40,362 bases of DNA, taken from assembly GCA_947594835.1 (NCBI GenBank), contig CANQEH010000025.1, positions 1 through 40,362 of the forward strand, given 5' to 3'. This document shows, piece after piece, positions 7,969 to 16,656 of this stretch. The DNA comes from an uncultured Acetatifactor sp. GTDB taxonomy: Bacteria > Bacillota > Clostridia > Lachnospirales > Lachnospiraceae. The notes beneath the pieces were generated by a model that was given only the letters and a program-made list of their open reading frames with translations, had not been told where the DNA came from and made no database searches. Within the stretch, counting starts at the first letter, position 1. The number at the start of each line of letters is the position of its first letter. A program made the position numbers and the translations under genes.

Positions 7969-9000
7969 TTAAGCATTTTTGAGTACTCTATATACTTTAG
8001 CCAAAAGCTTTAGCGGCCAAATACATGAAAGTCGCAGAGCATATTTTAAAATAATTGCTTTCCAGGGAAGGTATGTATTATCTGCCTGATAAATAACTCG
8101 TTTATATGGATTGTTAGATTTCATTTCTCTAATTCTACGCACTACCGTCTGATAATCCTCTTTATTATCCGGATGGAAAAAATCCCATATCAAGTTAAAG
8201 AAAATGAATTCCAATATGCGCGCATCCAGCATTTGCTTCAATGTCTCTGAAGGGTAATCTGCCAACAAATTTTGAAGTGCCTCTATTGGATAAACCATTA
8301 GTTCGGAGCGATTTGGCCTATACCGCAATGTTGAAGCACTGTTTAATATACGATAGTGATATCCTATGCAATCAACAATTTGTGTATTATCGGCCTTCTT
8401 AAAAACTTCTAAATTAAAAACGCTATCATTCGGCATACCTGCTGGTATTTTAGGGTCAAAAAATATGCTCTTTGAAATGAGAAAACTTTTAAGGTATAGT
8501 CGATTCCAGACTACACCAAACCTTTTTCCAAATGCCTCGATCGATTTTAACATCATCTGATCTCTGCCCTGGCCATCATAAAAAGAAACTGATTCTGAAA
8601 AATTATCGGAAATCTTCTCTCCTTCGACACTGGTATCAATATGATGCGCTGCTGTAATGACCTGCATTTTATCAAGATCGGAAGCAGATACCATATTGTC
8701 AATAAATGTTGAATCAATCCAATCATCAGAATCCACAAACATGATCCAGTCCCCGGTTGTTTCATTAATCCCGTCGTTCCAGGCGGCACTCAATCCCTCA
8801 TTTCTCTTATGGATTACTCGGATTCTCTCATCTCGTTGTGCATACTCATCACAAATTGCCGGGCAGTTATCTGGCGAACCATCATCAACAATAATAATTT
8901 CCAAATTTTTATACGTCTGATTCACGACGCTGTCCAAGCATTGGCGGATATACGGTTCAACATTGTAAACCGGTATGATAACTGATATCTTTGGCCTCAT
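7969..9000 (-). CDS. Family 2 glycosyltransferase
   Basis: 343-aa GT-A fold glycosyltransferase. The N-terminal signature SVIIPVYNVEPYIRQCLDSV, the nucleotide-binding VDDGSPDN and the DxD-type metal site MFVDSDDWID (about 90-99) are all present. The C-terminal part (about 230-343) is family-variable and hydrophobic at the end, suggesting membrane association. Start supported by GGGAGG. It would add one sugar to the lipid-linked repeat unit; donor and acceptor cannot be inferred from sequence alone. Confidence 0.9.
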   Translation of the reverse strand: MRPKISVIIPVYNVEPYIRQCLDSVVNQTYKNLEIIIVDDGSPDNCPAICDEYAQRDERIRVIHKRNEGLSAAWNDGINETTGDWIMFVDSDDWIDSTFIDNMVSASDLDKMQVITAAHHIDTSVEGEKISDNFSESVSFYDGQGRDQMMLKSIEAFGKRFGVVWNRLYLKSFLISKSIFFDPKIPAGMPNDSVFNLEVFKKADNTQIVDCIGYHYRILNSASTLRYRPNRSELMVYPIEALQNLLADYPSETLKQMLDARILEFIFFNLIWDFFHPDNKEDYQTVVRRIREMKSNNPYKRVIYQADNTYLPWKAIILKYALRLSCIWPLKLLAKVYRVLKNA

Positions 9001-9085
9001 ATAATTCCTCCCTGCTATTGCCCATGTTGTCTATAAAACTGATTTGTATTTCTGTCATGACTGCCGATTATCTTTATAATGCAAA

Positions 9086-9850
9086 TTATCTTTCCATTCC
9101 AATTTGTACCGCCGGCGGAATCATGTCCGTATGGTCTGTTCCATTACAATATCTGCACGCCTCCATAAAATGTCGGTTTGCCAAATATAAGCGCAAATCA
9201 TTCCGAAAACTTGGTCTCTTAGAAATGATCAGATAATCGCCATCCCTACCAGTAAACCCTTGCGCAAATTGACTGTTGATTGCCCTGCTGCAATAAGACA
9301 ACCGACCATCTTCCAAGGTCAAACATCCTCGGAAGTCGCAAAGTTTAAATCTACGTTTAACAACTTCGTCATCGCTTTCCCGTTTTATATCTGTTCCTCC
9401 AAGGTCATACCATTGACCCTGGAGACTGGAGAAAGCGTAAAAAATATGTTTCAAACCAAATTCCGCACATTTTTTATCAATCTCTTCGGCTTTTTCATGA
9501 GCAATGTTGTAATCGCTGATACGAATTTCAATATCATGTCTTTTACATAAAACAAAGATTTCATCGGATGGCATAATACTTCCATTGGTTGCAATGACTA
9601 TTTGTCTGATCTTTCCGTCTTGCTTTTTACCACCAAGGTACTTCAAAAGTGTCGATAGCTCGGAATAAGCAAATGGCTCCCCTCCTTGCACTTGAAAGTT
9701 AGCAATTTTACATCCATTAGAAAACAGGATATCTAACGATTCTTCCATACTCTTAATGCTATACCGAAGCGCGCTTCGCGGACTATACGGTGCAAAATTT
9801 CCGCAATTACGACATTTAAAGTTACAGGCTTGCCCTACACAAAGCACCAT
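9086..9850 (-). CDS. Radical SAM protein, 5' end separated by a frameshift
   Basis: The open frame of 254 aa carries the radical SAM cluster motif CNFKCRNC (C-x3-C-x2-C) near its N-terminus, then QGGEPFAY (the GGEP SAM-binding motif) and further cysteines (CDFRGCLTLEDGRLSYC, CRYC) suggesting a small C-terminal cysteine region. The ATG at 9850 has no ribosome binding site. The natural start is probably the ATG at 9990, preceded by AGGAGG, and the two parts join across a G7 tract (9870-9876). With eight Gs the product would be 301 aa. Radical SAM enzymes catalyse difficult C-H chemistry. In this locus a modification of a sugar or substituent is likely, but the reaction is unknown. Confidence 0.8.
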   Translation of the reverse strand: MVLCVGQACNFKCRNCGNFAPYSPRSALRYSIKSMEESLDILFSNGCKIANFQVQGGEPFAYSELSTLLKYLGGKKQDGKIRQIVIATNGSIMPSDEIFVLCKRHDIEIRISDYNIAHEKAEEIDKKCAEFGLKHIFYAFSSLQGQWYDLGGTDIKRESDDEVVKRRFKLCDFRGCLTLEDGRLSYCSRAINSQFAQGFTGRDGDYLIISKRPSFRNDLRLYLANRHFMEACRYCNGTDHTDMIPPAVQIGMER

Positions 9851-9990
9851 GTAAGGGACATAAGTTGTACCCCCCCTGATCTTACAGCATATATCTTAAT
9901 CTTGCTGTCGTTCCATTTGCGAACTAACCTGTGATACGCAGAAACTGGCAAAATTCTTTTACAAATTTTCTTCATAAGAAATTTTATCAT
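9835..9990 (-). pseudogene. Separated 5' end of the radical SAM gene
   Basis: 51-codon frame starting at ATG 9990 with a strong AGGAGG 8 bases upstream. It encodes a basic N-terminus (MIKFLMKKICKRILP) and runs to residue 38 before the G7 tract, after which the frame hits TAG at 9835. Adding one G continues it as GGGTTYVPY into the radical SAM domain. The ribosome binding site therefore belongs to the full-length gene. Confidence 0.7.
9870..9876 (-). repeat. G7 homopolymer at a frameshift in the radical SAM gene
   Basis: Seven Cs on the plus strand. Seven separates the start-bearing frame from the catalytic frame; eight joins them. Same tract length and same direction of error as at 2896-2902. 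Confidence 0.85.
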
Positions 9991-10093
9991 CAGGGCAACC
10001 TCCTCATACAATACGGCTCGCTGTTAAATTTTTTAATCAGGCCAAATAGCTAACAGTATAACAATGTTCTTATTCAAATAGTTTGCATTACTC

Positions 10094-11146
10094 TCAGCAA
10101 TAGATATTCAAAAACCGTTCCAAGCACCACATCTGCCATTTTTGATTACCAGTGAATTTGGACATATCTAATCCTTCTTTAAATTCTGGACGGGTTGGCC
10201 CCTTATAATCCTTAAAATAATAATCAACTGGCCGTGGCATCGGGACTTTTTCAGGAATTGGAAATTCCGGATAGCACATTCTAAACAATTCCCTGATCAA
10301 ATATTTAGACTCTCCGTTACGTACCCGTTGTAAATCCAACGGTTTTGCCATCTTAACCATCCCAGACGGATCATAATAAGGTGTATATTTCATTCCCGCC
10401 GTGATAAACGCATTGCAAAACACACCATTGGATTCATGAGAAAAAACTTCGTCCATAAACCGCATATAATCAATCTTATTGTCTGGCAGCTTATACGGTG
10501 CAAAAATAGCATCCATAGATACCGGCTCCTTAAGAATATCTTTCGGGTTTAAAAACGTCAGGAAACTAATCCATTCATCATAATCCCAGTCTTTAGATAA
10601 CATTTTGTCCATTCCACCGAAGACAAGATCACTGCCATCGGCCACGACCATCATCTCAACACCATCCTGCTGAGCTTGCAGCGCTGCTTCCATTACCTGA
10701 GGTTCGATGGGATGAACAGGCGCTCCTTTTTTCGCCATGAGCGCATCCACATTGCGTTCGCATACAGACCAGTCAACATCAACATAATGAAGATTTAACC
10801 GATACTTAGCTGCAAACTGTTCAGCACGCCGCATATCCTCACTACGGAACTCGCCACCGATAAAGCGAAATGTGTAAGCATCTGTACCCGGTTTCATAAA
10901 CGCTGCAAGGCATGCGGAATCCATGCCTCCTGAAAGCATAAGTCCCAGTTTGACATCCTTTTCCTTTTCTTCAAACAATTTTTTATAGGCACACGCAATA
11001 TCTTCTGCTGTAGTAACCTCGATTTTTTTATCATCCGGATAAGAAATATCCTTTGAATGATGCATACCAGCAGCAAATTCCATGTCGTCTTTAACAATGC
11101 ACCTAAATGTGAGATATGAACTCATACAATAATTCTTGTCAATCAT
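10094..11146 (-). CDS. Asparagine-synthase-like ATP-dependent amide ligase
   Basis: 350-aa protein with the ATP-pyrophosphatase P-loop LGLMLSGGMDSACLAAF (about 67-83) of the asparagine synthetase/N-type ATP-PPase family, and a downstream DGSDLVFGG segment matching the family's second conserved motif. The N-terminal glutaminase domain of true AsnB is absent. Members of this group activate a carboxylate (or similar) with ATP and transfer an amine or ammonia. Start supported by AAGGAGG; it overlaps the aminotransferase gene by 8 bases. A plausible role is amidation of a sugar acid or amino-acid substituent of the polymer (inferred); sulfur or other amine donors are possible. Confidence 0.75.
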   Translation of the reverse strand: MIDKNYCMSSYLTFRCIVKDDMEFAAGMHHSKDISYPDDKKIEVTTAEDIACAYKKLFEEKEKDVKLGLMLSGGMDSACLAAFMKPGTDAYTFRFIGGEFRSEDMRRAEQFAAKYRLNLHYVDVDWSVCERNVDALMAKKGAPVHPIEPQVMEAALQAQQDGVEMMVVADGSDLVFGGMDKMLSKDWDYDEWISFLTFLNPKDILKEPVSMDAIFAPYKLPDNKIDYMRFMDEVFSHESNGVFCNAFITAGMKYTPYYDPSGMVKMAKPLDLQRVRNGESKYLIRELFRMCYPEFPIPEKVPMPRPVDYYFKDYKGPTRPEFKEGLDMSKFTGNQKWQMWCLERFLNIYC

Positions 11147-12284
11147 TTAATTTACCCTCCTTAAAAAGCGCATTTTGAAGTTCTTTATATACTAATTTCA
11201 TTTGTTCCTGCGTACCGATTGTTATCCTAAGACAATCTAACACCGATACACTTTGATTCAGTTGTCGAACATATATACCCTTATTGCGCAATGAATAATA
11301 AACTTTACTTTTTGTGGCAATATCTTTGAATTTAATCAACACAAAATTTGCCTGGCTATTAAAAATACGAAGACAATCCAAAAATTCTTCACTTGATAAA
11401 ACTCGGATAAACCAATCTCTTGCCGTCCTAACCTCATATACATAATTCCACATATATTCCAAATGCTTAAGAGCGGCTACCACTGCTGTTTGTGTCACTG
11501 TAGAAATACCCTTAGGATTTCGAATCCGGCTGAAAGCATCTATATTGTCCATGGATGTTACTAAGTAACCAAACCTAACATTCGCCAACGCAAATGCCTT
11601 GGACATTGTATGTGTTACAAGAAGATTCTCATACTTCAACACAAGAGAGTTTGAGCTCTCTCCTGAAAACTCTGCATATGCTTCGTCAACCACAAACAAT
11701 ATCTCTGCATTGTTATATACAAGTGTTTCTATCTGCTCTATCGGAATCGAATAACCAACCGGATTATTGGGGTTACATATATAAACCAGCTTTGGGGTTT
11801 CCTTTTCTAAAGTCTTCTGAAATTCATCAATAATGAACCCCCTGTTTATGTTTACTTCAGAATAAACGATTTGAGCACCGCTTCCTTCAATAGCTGATCT
11901 AAAGTTGTCATATGATGGCCATAGAATCAGTACCTTATCTCCCTGTTTAATATATAATTTTCCGATATACTCATGCAGAGAATCAGAACTTGCAAAGTAC
12001 TGAATATTGCCCACAGGAACACCTGCATAGTCTGACAAAAGTTCTAACAGTTCTCTATTCAGTGTAGACGGATAGAGATGGAAAAAATTTTCAGATGCAA
12101 CCAGTTCGGCAATAGCTTCCCTGACCTCGGATACAGGTTCAATCGTTGCCTCATTCCAATCCAGTTTAAGAATCTTTTTTCTTTCTTTCGCATCCAACAT
12201 CCATATTTCTTGTGGAACAGGTTTATATGGACGTAAGTTCATAATATAATCATTTGTAAATTTGTTATTTCTATTAGTGTTCAT
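11139..12284 (-). CDS. HisC-like class I/II PLP enzyme (aminotransferase or decarboxylase)
   Basis: 381-aa fold-type I PLP enzyme resembling histidinol-phosphate aminotransferase. It shows YICNPNNPVGY, VVDEAYAEF and the PLP-lysine motif THTMSKAFALANVRFGY, with a C-terminal Arg motif (CLRITIGT). There are no histidine genes nearby. The gene overlaps the cytidylyltransferase stop by 4 bases and the ligase start by 8, so it belongs to their pathway. HisC-fold relatives include threonine-phosphate and serine-phosphate decarboxylases and enzymes that make serinol phosphate for capsules, so an amino-alcohol phosphate product is reasonable (inferred). Start supported by AGAGGA. Confidence 0.8.
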   Translation of the reverse strand: MNTNRNNKFTNDYIMNLRPYKPVPQEIWMLDAKERKKILKLDWNEATIEPVSEVREAIAELVASENFFHLYPSTLNRELLELLSDYAGVPVGNIQYFASSDSLHEYIGKLYIKQGDKVLILWPSYDNFRSAIEGSGAQIVYSEVNINRGFIIDEFQKTLEKETPKLVYICNPNNPVGYSIPIEQIETLVYNNAEILFVVDEAYAEFSGESSNSLVLKYENLLVTHTMSKAFALANVRFGYLVTSMDNIDAFSRIRNPKGISTVTQTAVVAALKHLEYMWNYVYEVRTARDWFIRVLSSEEFLDCLRIFNSQANFVLIKFKDIATKSKVYYSLRNKGIYVRQLNQSVSVLDCLRITIGTQEQMKLVYKELQNALFKEGKLND

Positions 12285-12715
12285 TTCACATCCTCTAAAT
12301 TATCTACTCGAACCCAATCTAAGGCTTTTCTAATCTGCGTTGAAGATGTCCCTTCCGTATACGGAAAATAAACAATGCGAATACCTTTTGCGGCAAACTG
12401 ACGTTCATATTCCTGCCATTTCTCCGTCCCGTACCAGTCATCCCCTACAAACATGATCGTAGCTCCAAGTTTTTTACAAGCAGACAGTTTGTCCATATCA
12501 TATTGAGGGACAGCAGCATCAACATATTTACAACTGCGAACAATTTCTATTCTGTCCTCAAAGGGAATCAAAGCCTTTTTCCCCTTATATGAAACAAGTT
12601 GATCTACCGTAACACCGACAATAAGTTTGTCACACATCCCTTTGGCATTCTTCAGCAGATTCAAATGTCCAATATGGAACAGGTCATAAACACCTGTTGT
12701 ATAGCCAATCGTCAT
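12281..12715 (-). CDS. Glycerol-3-phosphate/phosphoethanolamine-type cytidylyltransferase
   Basis: 144-aa nucleotidyltransferase of the TagD/Pect family, which couples a phosphorylated alcohol to CTP. The HxGH motif is in YDLFHIGHLNLL (about 11-22), and the family signature TSSTQIR is near the C-terminus. An upstream in-frame TTG at 12730 is less likely. ATG 12715 is preceded by GGAGG at 8 bases, and that ribosome binding site overlaps the TTG codon. It follows licD by 20 bases and overlaps the PLP enzyme gene. Placement next to LicD suggests it makes a CDP-linked donor (CDP-glycerol, CDP-ethanolamine or a relative); the exact alcohol cannot be read. Confidence 0.85.
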   Translation of the reverse strand: MTIGYTTGVYDLFHIGHLNLLKNAKGMCDKLIVGVTVDQLVSYKGKKALIPFEDRIEIVRSCKYVDAAVPQYDMDKLSACKKLGATIMFVGDDWYGTEKWQEYERQFAAKGIRIVYFPYTEGTSSTQIRKALDWVRVDNLEDVK

Positions 12716-12735
12716 ACGAATATCCTCCAAGACTT

Positions 12736-13611
12736 TCAGTCCAATATCTGCGCTATATGCCCTTCTCTTTCGTTTTCTGGCGGCAGCTTCATGTAATCTC
12801 CATACAAGCTTTTCAAAAGTGCATCATAGTTTTCCGGTACATGGAACATTACTCCCTCGAATGCCAGCGCTCTTCCGGGTTCATATACTTCACGTCGCAT
12901 CACATAAGGAAACCAGGCACCCGTGAGCGATCCTATATATTTTCCTTTTTCATAAGGGCATTTTTTTAAGAGCTCTTGAAATTTTAAATACTGCTTACAA
13001 TCATCAAACCATTTTTCTATTTTTAATTTATCAATGGCTTTGAATATAAGTTTTTCTAAACCGTGCCTCTCTTTCCTTATAGGGGCTAAATTATTAAATT
13101 CAGAAATTACATATAATTTTCGTCTGAACCAAATTTGATATTTTCTAATAACAAATTGCACTTTGCTTTTGGGCATAGCATCCATTGGAAATACATCAAT
13201 CCAAATACATTCTACTTGAGCATTTTTAGTCCAATTTTTGATTATATGTTTTTGTAAATTTACCATTCTCGCAAATGGATATACATAAGACGGATCTTTG
13301 TCTTTTGTAATTACAGCATATGGCGGATCTACTTCCTTCGTTATAGATAAAAAGCGTTCGTAATCTGGTCTTGGCATAGCAACATCCACATCATCATCCC
13401 ATGGTATAAACCCTTTATGGCGCACGGCACCCAAGAGTGTTCCTCCGATAAGATAATAGGTCAAGTCATATTTTTCACAAAACTCTTTAAATTTTATTAG
13501 AATGTCTAGTTCCATCAACTGTAATTTGCGAAGTTCATGGTTTTGCTGTTCCAATTCATATTCCTCCCTGACCCGCTTGAAGATTTTAAGTTTACATTTT
13601 GAGCCACACAT
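12736..13611 (-). CDS. licD: LicD family phosphotransferase
   Basis: 291-aa protein of the LicD/fukutin nucleotidyltransferase-fold family, which transfers phosphocholine, phosphoethanolamine or a similar group from a CDP donor to a glycan. Core motif: YLIGGTLLGAVRHKGFIPWD followed by DDVDVAM (about 56-82), with the metal-binding Asp triad; FPMDAMPK is also present. ATG 13611 has only a weak AAGG site. An in-frame TTG about 19 codons later (ELEQQNHELRK) has a strong GGGAGGA site and could be the real start. It sits just upstream of the cytidylyltransferase, its likely donor supplier. Confidence 0.88.
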   Translation of the reverse strand: MCGSKCKLKIFKRVREEYELEQQNHELRKLQLMELDILIKFKEFCEKYDLTYYLIGGTLLGAVRHKGFIPWDDDVDVAMPRPDYERFLSITKEVDPPYAVITKDKDPSYVYPFARMVNLQKHIIKNWTKNAQVECIWIDVFPMDAMPKSKVQFVIRKYQIWFRRKLYVISEFNNLAPIRKERHGLEKLIFKAIDKLKIEKWFDDCKQYLKFQELLKKCPYEKGKYIGSLTGAWFPYVMRREVYEPGRALAFEGVMFHVPENYDALLKSLYGDYMKLPPENEREGHIAQILD

Positions 13612-13676
13612 TGCCTTATACTTGCAATGTTTACTATATGTATTAGAATAAAATGCTTTCCATTAACCTTACATTG

Positions 13677-14645
13677 TCACATATCATGTGTGATAAACAA
13701 TTTTTTATGAGCTAAATAATAGTCTTTCATACAATGATTTTGATTTTGGAATCCAAGATGACCAACAACTACATTTTCTGAAACCATCAACGGACGAGAT
13801 GAAGTACAACAGACTTGACATAGATATCGCTCATCCGTTCCTAGATTTCGGATTCTTGAGACAGGAAAATAATGTATTTTTTCCCAGTATTCACGCGAAA
13901 ACAAAATTGCTCCAATGCTGAATTGGATGCCACAAACTCTTTCTTCACGTGGTTCACAAGAAAAGCGGGCATTCATTTCATCTATAGATGGTACTATCCC
14001 TTCCTCTCCCCAAAAAAACTTTGCAATTTGACAATCATTTTCTATAGGAGAATCATCTGTTCTGCGATGTTTTGGTACTCCAAATCTCTTTGTAAAAATA
14101 TCCATTAGGTTAAGTTTTTGTAATATGCGCACATAACCATAACCATTTAATGGAATAAGTGGGGCCATCACGCCAGGTTCATAATCACCTAGTTGAGCGT
14201 GTTGATATGCCAACAACATATTTTTGAAATAATCTTCCGTAATGAAGATATCTTCATCTAATTTAAATATCATTTTTGCATTTTTATGAAGATTTATTGC
14301 AATATTTTGAATTAAACTTACGTTATTTGATCGTGTTCTCAGATAAGACCAATTATTCTCTCTACACATTTCATCTACTTGTTTGGAATACATTCCAGAT
14401 GTCAAAATGCAGATATCCATATTTTTTTCACTAAAAATATTTATTCGGCCAAATACAGCAGGATACAAGTATTCTTTATATCCAGCCAAAACGACACATA
14501 GAATTTCATGATTTCCCGATCGGTTTTCAAACACATATTTCCCGCGTATACGATGTGATTTCAATATTTTCTGATACCAGAGTAAAAAATTATTGTACAA
14601 TCTGCTTCTTTTAATTTCTTTCTTAATTTTCTGCTTATTTATCAT
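13677..14645 (-). CDS. Putative GT-A type glycosyltransferase
   Basis: 322-aa cytoplasmic protein. A basic N-terminus is followed by a nucleotide-sugar-transferase-like domain: EILCVVLAGYKEYL, then MIFKLDEDIFITEDYF (about 124-139) with an Asp-Glu-Asp in the position of a DxD metal site, and a C-terminal Cys-containing segment GTDERYLCQVCCTSSRP. Length and placement between DUF4422 and licD fit a transferase adding a sugar to the repeat unit. No close family name can be assigned with confidence. Start supported by GGGAG. Confidence 0.65.
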   Translation of the reverse strand: MINKQKIKKEIKRSRLYNNFLLWYQKILKSHRIRGKYVFENRSGNHEILCVVLAGYKEYLYPAVFGRINIFSEKNMDICILTSGMYSKQVDEMCRENNWSYLRTRSNNVSLIQNIAINLHKNAKMIFKLDEDIFITEDYFKNMLLAYQHAQLGDYEPGVMAPLIPLNGYGYVRILQKLNLMDIFTKRFGVPKHRRTDDSPIENDCQIAKFFWGEEGIVPSIDEMNARFSCEPREERVCGIQFSIGAILFSREYWEKIHYFPVSRIRNLGTDERYLCQVCCTSSRPLMVSENVVVGHLGFQNQNHCMKDYYLAHKKLFITHDM

Positions 14646-14672
14646 GAAATTGTTGCTCCCAGTCGCATAAAT

Positions 14673-15455
14673 CTATTTATTTCCGAATTTTCTTATTAAA
14701 AAATTTCCTATCTTGAAAAGCCAATTCTGTTTTTCCATAAACATCACCGCCAGTTCCTTATAAGGAATCTTTTGCTGTTCATTCCAGATGTCTAGCATAA
14801 ATTCTCCTAAATAAGCGACTGCTCTAGTTTCCATCGGTGTATATTCGGAAACATCTACTCGTCGATCTGCTTCCAGCAAGATCGGAAATACCCATGCACA
14901 ATACTGATCAAACAAATTCTTCTTCATAATGAACATATTAAACATATGCGCATGGCTCCGTTTCATAACTGTATCAAAAGCCTGCAAATAATTCGGTTCC
15001 TTTTCTTTGATTACCTCTCGTAAAACTAGCAGGTCTTTCTCATGTGCATATGGTAAATGAATGTAATGACTGTAAAGACTTTCAATCCCATACTCCCTTT
15101 TTTTAGGCAGTATGAAATCATATTCCTTTAAAATCGGTTCCAGTTCAGTTTGCGTTAAAACACAGTCAAACTTATTCTTTCCCAATCTTACCCAAAATGG
15201 CTTTGCCGTAAAATGGCGTCGGTAATGCGTAAGGCCTACATAATCAGCATCAAGATTTTTCCACGCCCAATAAACCCCCGTCAATTCACATAAGCGTGAG
15301 TTCGTTGCAGAAATGTTCTCTCCCGAATCATCTCCTGTATAGCCGATACTTTTTCCACTCCCACCTACACGTAACGGGAAATACATGGAATCCTCTGGCA
15401 TACGATATTTCTTATGCGTTGCCACAATCATGCGGATACTTTCCGACTGTTGCAT
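14673..15455 (-). CDS. DUF4422 family putative glycosyltransferase
   Basis: 260-aa protein with features of DUF4422: IRMIVATHKKYRMPEDSMYF at the start, ELTGVYWAWKNLDADYVGLTHYRR (about 53-76), HAHMFNMFIMKK and ETRAVAYLGEFMLDIW. This family occurs in capsule and exopolysaccharide clusters as a GT-A-like transferase. It lies downstream of galE and probably acts early in repeat-unit assembly. Start supported by an AAAGG site. Sugar specificity is not evident; a galactose or galactofuranose transferase is conceivable given galE and glf. Confidence 0.8.
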   Translation of the reverse strand: MQQSESIRMIVATHKKYRMPEDSMYFPLRVGGSGKSIGYTGDDSGENISATNSRLCELTGVYWAWKNLDADYVGLTHYRRHFTAKPFWVRLGKNKFDCVLTQTELEPILKEYDFILPKKREYGIESLYSHYIHLPYAHEKDLLVLREVIKEKEPNYLQAFDTVMKRSHAHMFNMFIMKKNLFDQYCAWVFPILLEADRRVDVSEYTPMETRAVAYLGEFMLDIWNEQQKIPYKELAVMFMEKQNWLFKIGNFLIRKFGNK

Positions 15456-15570
15456 AAACCTTTACCAATTCTCTCTGTTTTATCAAACATTTCTCTGGTC
15501 TGAAGATTAAGTCGTGAACTTTCAATTTTTCGCAAAAAGCAAAAATGGCAATTTCTAATGAATAATGGCT

Positions 15571-16545
15571 TTATAATACATAACTTTCATGCCACTTCCA
15601 CGCATGACCCACGATCACATCAATCTCCGCATACTGCGGCTCCCAGCCCAGCACCCGTTTTGCCTTTTCACTGCTTCCCACTAACACAGCCGGATCGCCC
15701 GGCCTGCGCGGCGCTAATGTAACCTTAAATTCTCTGCCCGTCACACGCTTCACCGCCTCAATGATTTCCAGCACGCTTGTCCCCCTCTCATTTCCAAGGT
15801 TGAAGCATCCGCTTTCGCCGCCCCTCTCCAAGTACTGCAGAGCCAGCAAATGCGCCTGTGCCAGATCCGTCACATGGATGTAGTCCCGTATACAGCTTCC
15901 GTCCGGGGTGGGATAATCTGTGCCAAATACCTTGATGTCCGGCTTTTTCCCAGCCGCCGCATCTAATACCAACGGAATGATATGCGTCTCCGGGTCATGG
16001 CTTTCTCCGATCTCCCCGTCCGGGTCAGCGCCCGCCGCGTTAAAATACCGCAGCACCGCATATTTTAATCCATACGCTTTTTCATAATCCCGAAAAATCC
16101 GCTCCACAGTCAGCTTCGTCTCCCCATAGGGATTGATCGGCTTCTGCGGCATCTCCTCCGTAATCGGCGTCTTCTCAGGTTCTCCGTAAGTTGCACAGGT
16201 AGAGGAAAAGATCATCTTGTCACAGCGATGCTTTCTCATCACATGGAGGAGATTCAGAGTATTCACAACATTATTGTAATAGTATTTCTCCGGCTCCAGC
16301 ACCGACTCGCCCACATAGGCATACGCCGCGAAATGGAGCACGGCGTCAATGGGGTATTTCTGAAACACATCATCTATTTCTTCCTGATTTTTCAAGTCCC
16401 CCCGGATAAAAGTTCCCCATTTGACTGCCTCTTTATGTCCATATACCAGATTGTCAAATACAATCGTGTCATATCCCTGCTGTGACAACAGCTTGTTCGT
16501 GTGAGAGCCGATATATCCGGCTCCTCCGCATATCAGAACTGCCAT
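15571..16545 (-). CDS. galE: UDP-glucose 4-epimerase
   Basis: 324-aa NAD-dependent epimerase interconverting UDP-glucose and UDP-galactose. GGAGYIGSHTNKLL at residues 7-20 binds NAD; the catalytic Ser/Thr is in SSTCATYG and Tyr-x3-Lys in NPYGETKLTVE. RYFNAAGADP and IRDYIHVTDLA are classical GalE signatures. The start has GGGAG. It supplies UDP-galactose both for direct transfer and for Glf. It lies about 110 bases after the priming transferase gene, and its higher GC content matches the conserved proximal half of the cluster. Confidence 0.95.
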   Translation of the reverse strand: MAVLICGGAGYIGSHTNKLLSQQGYDTIVFDNLVYGHKEAVKWGTFIRGDLKNQEEIDDVFQKYPIDAVLHFAAYAYVGESVLEPEKYYYNNVVNTLNLLHVMRKHRCDKMIFSSTCATYGEPEKTPITEEMPQKPINPYGETKLTVERIFRDYEKAYGLKYAVLRYFNAAGADPDGEIGESHDPETHIIPLVLDAAAGKKPDIKVFGTDYPTPDGSCIRDYIHVTDLAQAHLLALQYLERGGESGCFNLGNERGTSVLEIIEAVKRVTGREFKVTLAPRRPGDPAVLVGSSEKAKRVLGWEPQYAEIDVIVGHAWKWHESYVL

Positions 16546-16656
16546 TTTTCATTTCTCCCACCCATGAAACACCATACTAAAAGCGCAGAACACATTCTTT
16601 GTGAGATTCTGTAAGCGAGGTGATAGCCTTGCTCTCACAGCTATATCGTTTCCCCC

